A DNA stretch of 64,000 bases from the NCBI GenBank assembly GCA_001910725.1, contig MJGA01000001.1, positions 1,426,001-1,490,000 on the forward strand. The letters run 5' to 3'. The translations under genes were made by a program, and so were the position numbers. Positions 44,398 to 53,503 of this stretch are shown here, one piece after another. Each line of letters starts with the position of its first letter. Position 1 is the stretch's first letter. The notes beneath the pieces are model-generated. The model was given only the letters and a program-made list of their open reading frames with translations. It made no database searches and had not been told where the DNA came from. Source of the DNA: Phanerodontia chrysosporium (Eukaryota; Basidiomycota; Agaricomycetes; Polyporales; Phanerochaetaceae).

Positions 44398-45094
44398 TTA
44401 CAGGTACTTTTTAGCACTTGCTCGCACCCGTGCATCGAATATTGGGCTCCGTATTGGCGTGTGTGCCGTGTGGAAAGGGTTCAGCATTGTCTGTGCCCTG
44501 TTAAGAAATATCCGCACGGCCCAGACCCCTCGATAGCTCACCTTGACGTACAGCTCCCAGAGGTCCAGAAAGAACGAGCGAATGCCGTCGTCGTTCCTGG
44601 TCTCGTGCAGCAGCACAAACTTCATATCTGGAAGTTGGTCAGCTGGTTTTCTTTCCCCGTTTGACCGCACTTACTCCCTGGCGTGACAAAGGCCGACACA
44701 GTCCATTCATTGAACTTGTCCACGGACTTGAGGTACCTGATCGGATGCATATCAGCCTCAGACAGACGCAGACGGCGCGTGCGAAGACCGACATGAGATT
44801 CTCTTTCCTCATAACGTCCTCTATAACGTCCAGACTGGCGTTCGCAACCATCTGGATGACGTGCCGGTCCTTCCCTCCGCCCAAGCGCACATTCCCGCCC
44901 TGGGCGTGGTACGACTGGGCTGCGCTGGACGCGCCCGACAGCGCGGTGAGCGTGCCCGCAAAGGCGGAGGTGGACCAGCTAGGCAGGTTGCTCGACAGCG
45001 GCGAGGGCGTGGCCTGGGTAGGCTTGCTGGAATAATGGGTCAGCTCATAGAGCGGGGTGTCGGACGGCGAGAGGAGGAAAAGATGGTGCGACAT
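44398..45094 (-). CDS. TRS20: TRAPP subunit TRS20 (sedlin, TRAPPC2)
   Basis: Four exons (45094-44793, 44736-44675, 44627-44542, 44490-44398) encode 180 residues. It has the longin-type sedlin layout: 'HHLFLLSPSDTPLYELTHY', 'VIQMVANASLDVIEDVM', 'MYLKSVDKFNEWTVSAFVTP', 'FVLLHETRNDDGIRSFFLD', and the end 'MLNPFHTAHTPIRSPIFDA'. The conserved Asp in 'SLDVIED' and the 'NPF' end motif are kept. TRS20 is an adaptor in TRAPP complexes that activate Ypt1/Rab1 at the Golgi. A 40-residue glycine/serine insert after 'SKPTQATPSP' lengthens it relative to yeast. The first intron donor is GTCGGT, a weak but in-phase site. It is divergent from the rhomboid gene. Confidence 0.9.
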
Positions 45095-45274
45095 TGTGGA
45101 CGTCCCGGCCAGAGTCCCGGCGGTCGCGACGGAGCCGCCACAACGGCCTGAACTCTGTGGCGCCACGTGGTCGAGACAGTCGTTGCGGTCCCGCCCCGGC
45201 AGTTCCGGGGTCCCTCTCGGGCAGGCGCCTCACGCTTTCGCCGCCGCCGCCCTCGCTTGCCATCCAAGTCGACC
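45095..45274. promoter_or_regulatory. Divergent promoter of TRS20 and the rhomboid gene
   Basis: 180 bp, GC-rich with CCG repeats near 45240, between two start codons. No specific motif assigned. Confidence 0.5.
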
Positions 45275-46430
45275 ATGAGCCTGTACGCCAATGTCTTCAC
45301 AAGCTGTCTCCGACGTGCATCTCTGAGCCCTCGAACATGTTACGCAGCTCCTAGGGGCTTCTCAAGCATCGTCCTCGGGCCCGCACGCGTTTGGCAGCGA
45401 CCGTGGCCTGCCGCAGCGCGGGACCTTGCCGCTCCACCGTCTGAGGTACCAAGACCGCGGCAGCCCATCGTGCAATTTGCCATCAGCAAAGCATGGGGAG
45501 CAACTCATCGTAGCAGGATAGTGTCTGTCCGAGCGCGCGCACCATGGACTCCGCCGCCGCCACAAGGAGCCTGGCAGCGATTCATTCGATGGTTGGACTC
45601 AATCCCATCAAATGTGATATTCTGGGGCGTGCTAGGGCTTAACGGCACGGTGTTCTGTGCATGGCAACTCGGTGCAGCTCTATATGTGCGTGCACCGTAC
45701 ACCCTTGATGGACATGTCTAATCCTTCAGTAGAAAAGCAGCGGCGATGCTGGCCTCTACCTCGCCCTCCAGCGCAACTTCACCGTTAGCATGAACAACAT
45801 CAAATCGGGAAGAATGTACGCATCATGTCTGTGAAGCCTCACTTCATAACGAGCTAATCTTTGCTTCGACAGATGGACGCTGCTGACAGCAAGCTTCTCC
45901 CATGAGGGCATGATGCATATCTTCGCAAACGCATTCACCTTTTACTTCATGGCGCCATCTGTGTTGCACCTGCTCGGCAATTCCGGCTTCCTCGCACTGT
46001 ACCTTGGGGGTGGTATTGTGTGCAGTCTGGCCAGCCTATGGTGGAATAGCTCCGTCAAGCATAGGCCGTATTATTCTTCACATGGTGCAAGTGGTACGTA
46101 GCTCTTCGGTTTGTACTTCATGACCTTACAAGAGTTGGCTTTGCAGGTGCTGTCTATGCCGTCATCTCCTTTTTCGCCTGTGTTGCTCCAATGACGCAGT
46201 TTGCGCTCTTTGGTATAATCCCAATGCCCGCTTGGCTCTTTGTCACCGGCGTGTTCCTAATGGACGGATACGAATCTCTAAAAGACTCGGTGCGTGACAC
46301 TTTGTTTTGATCGTCCAGTTGTATATTGACGACCTCCGTTCAGCATACGAGAGTAGATAATGCTGGCCACATCGGGGGGATCCTTGCCGGCATTGGCTAC
46401 TTCCTCGCGAAGCGGTTCCGTATCTTCTGA
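45275..46430 (+). CDS. PCP1: Mitochondrial rhomboid protease (PCP1/PARL type)
   Basis: Five exons (45275-45685, 45733-45815, 45873-46093, 46147-46289, 46344-46430) encode 314 residues. A basic presequence ('SCLRRASLSPRTCYAAPRG') is followed by a first helix ('NVIFWGVLGLNGTVFCAW') and the rhomboid core: 'IWTLLTASFSHEGMMHIFAN', 'GFLALYLGGGIVCSLASL', the catalytic serine in 'SHGASGAVYAVIS', and the catalytic histidine in 'NAGHIGGILAGIGY'. Mitochondrial rhomboids cleave inner-membrane anchors such as those of Mgm1. The extra helix before the six-helix core is typical of the PARL subgroup. All introns keep phase. Confidence 0.9.
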
Positions 46431-46578
46431 GACTGACGTGCTCGCGTACCACTGGTACATTGTATGTCACAACCCTCAACTCAATCGCTACATTCACGTA
46501 GATATCAGCTTCGTCCAACTGTCCTGTGCAATCGAATCATAATACAGCTGAACACGGTCGTACAACCTCCAGTATAGA

Positions 46579-47757
46579 TTAGAACGCGCGTGCGGAAGCC
46601 CCTGGGCCCGGTATCGGGTCCTTCGGGCCAATCTCCTTTACGACATAATAACTGAAAAAGAGGACCTTGAAACATAACGCAAGAGCTGCGTGCAGCAGCA
46701 CGAGGAAAATCGCAATTAGTCTCACGGCTTTCTGGTCAGCCTGCAAGTACCAATGGTGATGATGAGTCACGCTTCGCAGGAGTCGTTTTGCAAACACGAA
46801 CCGTGGCGAGAACAGGCCAAGTGTTCACTATCAGGAAGTAGCCGGATAGCAAGAACGCAAGGCCGACGAGGACCCAGCGCAGGATCGAGATTGGAATCAC
46901 GCAGAGTAACTAGAGTATGTCAGCTGCCGCAAGCATTGGTGTGTCTAGAGTAAACGCACCGAGACGGGTATCCAAACGAACTGTCCGTATCCCCACAGCG
47001 CGACCGTCTCGACAATGCTCCATTCCCCCACACCCAGGTACCGCAGTCCGAGCCACAGAAGAATGGGCACGCCCAGCCCGTACGAGTAGACGAGACCGAC
47101 CGCCGTGCTTAGCAGACCGAAGTCATACTCAATTGGGTCCGTTGGCGACGCGGCATCGGGGTCGGAGAGGTACGCCGCAATGGACGACGCAAGGGAGGAG
47201 AAGACAAAGAGAGAGAAGATAAGGGTCGTCAGTGTCCAGAATGGTCCGTACAGGTCGGCAGCGGGAGACAGTTGGTTGGCTATGTAGTTCCCGTTGGGTA
47301 TCAGGGTTGTGTAGCAGCGGCGTAGGACCTGTGCACGGCATTAGCAGTCTGTAGGTGGCATGACAGGGGAGCAGATATTCACAATTTTGGTGTCAATGTC
47401 AAAGTACGGCTGGTAGTATTCGATGTTCCAGAAGCTGGACTTCCCTGGTCTGTCGGGGATATAGCCTGCACTTGGTTGAATGGCATGTAGTCGGAAGAGA
47501 GGCAGCACACACCTCTTTGCGAGTTGCTACCTCCTCCTCCTGGAGCTGTTGAGGATTCGCGTGCGTCAGTCCGAGGAAGGCTAGGGGAAGGCACAGTCAG
47601 TAGAACTCGCAAACGGGACAGGACCCGATACTGCTCACATTGGAATTGCAGGCCTTCCGGCCCCTCCTCCATCCGCTGCGCAACGGTATCAGCCAGCGAG
47701 CACATATGCCATCACTTCCTTGGGTACCTCATCAGCCTCTATCGAGACATATGCCAT
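46579..47757 (-). CDS. YIP1-domain Golgi membrane protein (YIPF1/2-like), one frame break
   Basis: Seven exons (47757-47728, 47675-47639, 47580-47513, 47465-47383, 47328-46960, 46909-46802, 46740-46579) encode about 285 residues. 'MAYVSIEADE' and 'LQFQSFLGLTHANPQQLQEE' form the cytosolic part, then 'SFWNIEYYQPYFDIDT', 'LIPNGNYIANQLSPAADLYG' and five helices such as 'TLIFSLFVFSSLASSIAA' and 'LRWVLVGLAFLLSGYFLIV'. This is the YIPF1/2 pattern; such proteins interact with Rab GTPases in Golgi traffic. Joining exons 3 and 4 needs one extra base (a G is probably missing near 47513); everything else is in phase. It is divergent from the dehydrogenase gene. Confidence 0.85.
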
Positions 47758-47950
47758 CCTACCGGAAGAGTGTTGGGACTAGGTGTGAATAGATGCAGAG
47801 AGCGCAGCGTACCGTCATACCATCCGCGGTCGCGATCTGCCACGTGGACGAGACGCCCAATTATACCATCGCGCCCGCGTTATGCGTACCCATGCTGTTC
47901 TCACAGGCCCGCATGTGTCGCACAATCCTATCTTTGTCCTGACCCTCATC
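47758..47950. promoter_or_regulatory. Divergent promoter of the YIPF gene and the dehydrogenase gene
   Basis: 193 bp between two start codons. No factor site identified. Confidence 0.5.
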
Positions 47951-49026
47951 ATGTCGCAGCCAGTCCTCGCTGTCGTCGCCGCTGGTGCGATGGGCGCAGC
48001 CGTTGGCAGGCGACTTACGACTGCGGGTCTCACCGTCCTGACCACCCTCGCCGGCCGCTCCGCGTCGACGCGAAAGCGCGCCGCGGATGCAGGCCTCGAA
48101 GACGCCTCGCTCCACGATATCGTTGCACGAGCGCACTGGACACTGAGCATCCTCCCTCCGAGCGAGGCCGAGACGTTCGCGAAGGCGTTCCGCGACGCGC
48201 ACCTCCAGGCAGCGCCGACGCGCCCAGTAGGCTTCGCCGACTGCAATGCCGTGAACCCGACGACGGTCAAACGGATTGCGGCGCTCTTTGCGGGGACACC
48301 TATCAAGTTTGTCGATGCAGGCATTATCGGAGGTCCTCCGCAAGGAGACTACGACCCCGTATTCTATGCCAGCGCAGCTCCTGAGGATTCAGTAGAGTTG
48401 GATGAGTTCGCTTCACTAAAGAAGTGGGGACTGAATGTCAAGACATTGAAGGGCGAAGGAGCTGGCATCGGAGACGCGAGCGCGTTGAAGATGTCTTATG
48501 CCGTAGGCTCTCTGTGACCCTGCTTGCGCCTCGACGTTCATCATGCTTGACGCAGGGCATCACGAAAGGAATCATCGGCATCTGTACAACTATGATTCTG
48601 TGTGAGTTTGCTCGCTGTCATATGTTGCACCTTCTCTCATACAGTCGCGCAGCCGCACATGCTTCATCTCCGGCGACAGCGAATGCGCTCCTACACGAGC
48701 TCTCCGATTCGCAACCCGTCATACTGAAGCGTATCATCGGCAGCACACCCGGCATGCTTCCAAAGGCATACCGCTGGGTTGGAGAAATGGAAGAGATCTC
48801 CGCATTTGTCGCGGATGGGCTCTCCCAAGCTGGAACTCCGTCTGCGACGTCCACGCAGATCGAAGGCGCGGGCGAAGGTCTCACGCATCTGGGGCTAGCT
48901 CGTCTCTACGAGCGCATTGCTAAGAGGCTGAAGGAAAGCGAAGAGAGAGGCGAGGATCTAGGCGAAATTCGGGCTCTCAAAGAATTTGTGAAGGACGCGA
49001 AAGAGGTTGTTGAGCCTAAGAACTGA
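47951..49026 (+). CDS. 6-phosphogluconate dehydrogenase-fold NAD(P) oxidoreductase (DUF1932 type)
   Basis: Exons 47951-48502, 48556-48601 and 48653-49026 encode 323 residues. The Rossmann start 'VLAVVAAGAMGAAVGRRL' is a modified GxGxxG with alanine at the first and second glycine positions, followed by 'TTLAGRSASTRKRAADAGL', 'HWTLSILPPSEAETFAKAF', 'FADCNAVNPTTVKRI' and 'FVDAGIIGGPPQGDYDPVF'. The C-terminal half is all-helical with the substrate lysine region 'KMSYAGITKGIIGI' and fits the DUF1932 domain. Relatives reduce beta-hydroxyacids, but the substrate is not known. Cytosolic location is assumed because no targeting signal is seen. Confidence 0.8.
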
Positions 49027-49542
49027 GGGCCTCGTGCGTACATAACGTCTTTTACCCAGTCTCAGAGAACTTATTGGATTGGAATGTAGATCTATACGTT
49101 GGCACATCTGCAACTCCTGGCAATAAGCAGATAACGCTGTATACTACCCACTAGGCGGCATTGTACGGCGCTTGCGTTTGAGGGCGCATCAGGCGCATCA
49201 CAGACGCCACAAAGTTCATGACGTAATCGTGCGCTCCCTTCTACGACGCAACTGTAACAAATGCGTCGCGGGATCTCTCTCTACAAACGTTACCGAAACA
49301 ATCTTGGTCTACTACGATTAATCGCACTGCTATCAAATTCATTGCTTCAAAGCCGCCGAAGCTGTGCGTGGCTGTACTTATCTGTGGTACTATTCGCATT
49401 CGTACAAACACTGCTTCAATCGACATGATTCAAGGTTTACCCAGACCCGCATACATGCTGCTGCTCCACATACCAAATGACGCGCGCCGAGAGGATAAGC
49501 TCATTGGCATCTCACACCACGCCATCCACATTCCTCTCGAGC
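49027..49542. other. Intergenic, upstream of the GH128 gene
   Basis: 516 bp between two plus-strand genes. It should hold the 3' UTR of the dehydrogenase and the GH128 promoter. No gene seen. Confidence 0.55.
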
Positions 49543-50721
49543 ATGATTCGGACAGCTAGACATGCACTCCTAGTACTAGCACTGGGCCTTGCTTCAAGGC
49601 CTGCACCAGCATACTCGACTGAGACAGTAGCGGGTGTCGACGCAGTATCAAGCGCCGCAAAGGCAGGTCTGGCTTGGCCCAACGGTCCCTTCGACAACAT
49701 GAAGCAGTACACAACCACGGGCAAAGTGCAATGGTAGTCGCCACTCCATCTGTGAGGCCTTGTAACAACCTCTAAAGGCGGTTGCTCGTCAGGTATTATA
49801 CTTGGAGCCCCGATGGCTTTTGGAGCGACCTAGAGTTTGTGCCCATGCTATGGGGCAGCAGCCAGATCGACGATTGGAACAGTAACATCAACAGCACCAT
49901 ACGCAACTTGCAAGTCACGCACGCCCTAGGCTTCAACGAGCCCCAAGAAATTGAACAAGCAAACATCTCACCTTCTGACGGAGCGTCACTTTGGAAGCAA
50001 TACGTCGAGCCGTTGAAGCACCAGGGCATCATGCTCGGCAGCCCTGCGCCAAGCTCCGCACCATCTGGGAAGACGTGGTTATTGCAGTGGCTTGACGCAT
50101 GCGCGGGCGGGTGTACTGTCGATTTCATCGCGTTGCATTGGTACGATATCAACTCCACGGCCTTCATAGAATACCTGGAGGATTTCCACTCCACATTTCA
50201 GCGGCCCATATGGGTCACGGAGTGGGCGTGTCAGGTAAACAGACGTTGTGTGCGTCATGTACCAGTGCATTGTGACTTACGCACTTCGTCATAGAACTTC
50301 AACGACGCAGATGCACAGTGCTCCCCTCAGGACATAGTCAACTTCATGAATGCCACGCAGCAGTTCATGGATGTGACCGAGTGGGTGGAGCGGTATGCAT
50401 GGTTCGGAGCGTTCAGAAATCTGCAAGGTGTTAACCAGGTGAGTAAGCCCCCTTCATAACAAGCTTGGTAATATTGTTCGCGTACTGACATGACTCTCCT
50501 AGGACGATGCGCTCATGGACATGAGCGGACACATCACAACTCTCGGTCAACAATACATAGGGGCGATCGCACCCAATGTTAGCCCAAACTACGTTCCCGG
50601 CGTAGTACATGGAGGCCACGGAAGCCCCTACAACCCTGCTTCGAAATCGGCCGCACGAAAGACCGCCGATCATACCACGATATTCCTCGTCTTCGTGACG
50701 CTGTGGTGCAGTCTGTGGTAG
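49543..50721 (+). CDS. Secreted GH128-type beta-1,3-glucanase with GPI-type tail
   Basis: Exons 49543-49733, 49793-50234, 50295-50438 and 50503-50721 encode 331 residues. A signal peptide ('RHALLVLALGLASRPAPAYS') is followed by the Asl1-like GH128 domain: 'GLAWPNGPFDNMKQY', 'WYYTWSPDGFW', 'FVPMLWGSSQIDDW', the acid/base glutamate in 'HALGFNEPQE', 'DFIALHWYDI', and the nucleophile glutamate in 'PIWVTEWAC'. The C-terminus has a small-residue region and a hydrophobic end ('TTIFLVFVTLWCSLW'), as for a GPI anchor. Such enzymes act on beta-1,3-glucan in the fungal wall. Four or more N-glycosylation sequons are present. Confidence 0.9.
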
Positions 50722-50788
50722 ACGATAAGATAGAGCCATACATAAAATAAATAGGCATATTTGCATTCTTCGGCACGAAACCTGTAGC

Positions 50789-52086
50789 TTACTGCTCCGC
50801 CTCCAAGCGGAACTCTGGCCACCAGTCCGGTCTCCAGGGACTGACAGACACAGTAGCATCTCCGTCAGGCGCGTCTATGTAGAACTCGGATTCGCCCTTC
50901 TCGACTGCGGTGACCTGCTCAAGCCGAAGGAGCGCGAGGCCAACGCCGTCGATCGAGCTGAGAAGCTTCCCCGTGCCGCGCGGCCGTGGCTTGCGCGAGC
51001 CGTCGGGGTTCGTAGCGATCGCGCGAACTCGGATGTCGGTACCCGGAGGGACCGAAAGCGTGCTGAACGCATGCAAACGACTGTAAATAAGTCTCGATCG
51101 GGTACGCCGATGACGACTTACGGAGAGCCTCCTGCCTTCAGCGCGACCGGGAATATGCGTTTGCGAATAAGGCCCGTGTGGTACACACGGACCGTGAGTT
51201 CTTGGCCGACGTAGCAGCCTTTGCGGAAGTCGACTGCAGGAGGCCTTGAGTCAGCAGCAGCCACCAGATCCGGAGATACGCTACATACGTGCGCCCATGA
51301 AATCGAGGTTGGAATCCATAGGGAATGCTTGATCGGGCGGAATATCGGTGTTGCCTTCCGGTACTCCGTGAAGTATTCGATGTCGCGTGTAGTCGTCCGC
51401 GGTAGCTACATCGTAGTCGGAGAAGCCTTGCGCTGTGTGCACAGGTCTAACAGCTGTGAAAGAGCACGAGAACGTGTAACTCACGTCGATCGCCCTTCCT
51501 CGCGAGGACACGGGCTCCCATACCGACTCCACGTCTGTCCTGTAGAGGTCCCGAAGCTGTGCCCCATGGGGCTTGCTCGTTCCACACAGGCTCGACTGCA
51601 CCACTCCGCGAGTATTCCCACTGTCGCTGGGCTTCCCATGCCTTCTCCCTTTCCGAGCCCCAGGCCGCCCAGACGTCATACTCCTCTGACACGTCCCGTA
51701 GCTTCACCCTCGCGCGCAGCACGTATCGCTTCAGCATGGTGAGCAGGGGTGGAGCTTCGGACGGGCGGGCATCGTATTCGATCAGGTAGCCCTTCTTGCC
51801 TTCCGGGGTAACATGCGCATGCACGAAGGCATCATGGAGTACCCTACCCTGGCCCGTCAAGCCGTTAGTTCAGGGGGACACAGGCCGCAGGCCGCAGATC
51901 AACACATGCCTGGGCTTGCAAGAACGCCGTGAAGAAGTGCGTGTCCGGCGACGGGACGGTCGACGCGACGATGCCGTTCAAAAACTCGGCCGCTTGTGAG
52001 CCGGTGACAGACAGCACGGCCCTGTTGGGGACGTGTGCGATGGTGGGCGTGGTGCGCGCGAGGGCGCGGAGGGCTGGGGGCAGCAT
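50789..52086 (-). CDS. IBA57: Mitochondrial iron-sulfur assembly factor IBA57 (CAF17)
   Basis: Five exons (52086-51910, 51848-51485, 51432-51289, 51233-51122, 51080-50789) encode 362 residues in phase. It opens with '[20 protein letters not shown]', then '[19 protein letters not shown]' and '[18 protein letters not shown]' of the GcvT-like fold, '[17 protein letters not shown]', '[10 protein letters not shown]' and the signature '[17 protein letters not shown]' with its conserved cysteine. IBA57 works with ISA1/ISA2 in mitochondrial [4Fe-4S] assembly for aconitase and radical-SAM enzymes. The first intron has a GC donor (GCATGT) and a good CTAAC branch site. It lies 92 bp from the divergent PET191 gene. 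Confidence 0.9.
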
Positions 52087-52178
52087 GACGGCAGCGGAAG
52101 AGTCGAGGCGCGCCTCGTAGCGCTCACGCGTTCCTTGCACCCGACCGCCATCTGCGACCCCCGCGCCCGCCCGCCGCC
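52087..52178. promoter_or_regulatory. 92-bp divergent promoter of IBA57 and PET191
   Basis: Only 92 bp separate the two start codons, so the core promoters and 5' UTRs must overlap. Both genes act in mitochondrial metalloprotein assembly. No motif was assigned. Confidence 0.6.
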
Positions 52179-52498
52179 ATGTCGATGACATGCGAGCCAC
52201 TCCTGGCCGCGTTGAAAGAGTGTCTTCTCCAGTCAGACTGCGTCGTGAAGCAAGGACACCTCCCCTCTGAGTGTCTTAGGGACCACACATCCGAGCTGCC
52301 GGAGCGCTGCCAGGCCATACGGAAGGCGACGTTTGAATGTAAACGCGGCTTGGTGAGTGCGCTGCATACCCTTTTTCTGCGGAGCGTCTGAGGTGAACTC
52401 TCTTTTAGCTGGACATGCGAAAGCGGTTTCGCGGAAACAATGCAGGCGCTGTTGCCCAGCAGTTCAAGGAGCCTGCAGTTTCACCCAAAGCCGAGTAA
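52179..52498 (+). CDS. PET191: Cytochrome c oxidase assembly protein PET191 (COA5)
   Basis: Exons 52179-52352 and 52409-52498 encode 87 residues. The twin CX9C pattern is complete: Cys pairs in 'CLLQSDCVVKQGHLPSEC' and 'CQAIRKATFEC', followed by 'MRKRFRGN'. It matches PET191/COA5 proteins of the intermembrane space, which are imported by the Mia40 pathway and needed for complex IV assembly. The start 'MSMTCEPLLAALKE' fits the family, and no presequence is expected. The intron of 56 nt interrupts the last helix. Confidence 0.95.
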
Positions 52499-53503
52499 TT
52501 GTTCACAATGCATGATTATCTCCCTATGCTTGGATGCGTGCGATTCGAGTTAGCTCGATGTGGTAGCTCGAGTAAAGTTCTCATCGCCTTGCTTGGTGAG
52601 TTCACATCATGCCATGCGTCGTGTGGAACTCTTGATAAATGGGGGGAGCCTAACCCTACATAGGCAAGAAGCGAAGGGTCGCAGTGCTTTTTTCTACGCT
52701 TCAAAGTAATTTCAGGCATGGACTTGCGCCTGTCCTGTCGTCAGCTGAAGCTTTTGCCCGCCCTTGACGTCTCTATCCATCTCTGTCGACTCGCATCCCC
52801 ACGCCCAGGCCTCTGTTCGTGGTTGCAAATTGAGCATGGCCAGGCCGGAGAATCGCATTCCATGGACCGTTTCATGTAACAATAGAAGATCTCGGAAGAG
52901 CAAGAGGCATCTGACTGGACCGAGCGATTGCGGCTCGCCGACAGCGTTCGATACAGGGTCAAGGAGGTATGTAGCGCTTCCCTGAGGCGTACCGCTGACG
53001 GACCCGACACTCAGGAAAGCAACCGTATGCGATGGAGACGACCGAGACTGGGCGGACGGTGACTTAGTGGCAGTGCCACGCGGCGGCACAGCAGGGTCGC
53101 AGCCCTGCATCTTCATCGCAGACGTCATCGCTCGTTCTGTAAGGCTGGGATCTTCGATATGAAAGCCCTGCTGTGTGCGCGCTGTGTTATTGTCTCCAGG
53201 GGCACCAGGCCCGGGTCTGCACATCTTCCGAGAGCATCCTGGCACCGCAGGTGCCGTGCGATTAGTCAGCACCCTTGTGGCGCATGATGCGCCCTCAAGG
53301 GCGGGTATAGTGAGCAGGATGCGCACCACCACAAGAGTGAGTCGAGGACCATTCGCGAAATGGATAATTTATTAGCTACCGATGGGTAGACATAAAGACA
53401 GCAAGTGTTACAAACAAAGTCCATGTCATGATCCAAGGGGAAAGTCGTTCAACCGTCACTGTGCAGAAGATATCGAAGTCTACTCCGCTTTAGTGCGTCA
53501 CTG
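52499..53503. other. Convergent region with an orphan 206-codon frame
   Basis: A minus-strand frame at 53332-52712 is open for 206 codons ('MVVRILLTIPALEGASCA' start) without introns. It has mixed, loosely distributed composition, no recognised motif and no homologue I can name. It could be a lineage-specific secreted protein or chance; I do not call it a gene. The rest should be 3' UTRs of PET191 and the SNG1-like gene. Confidence 0.35.
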
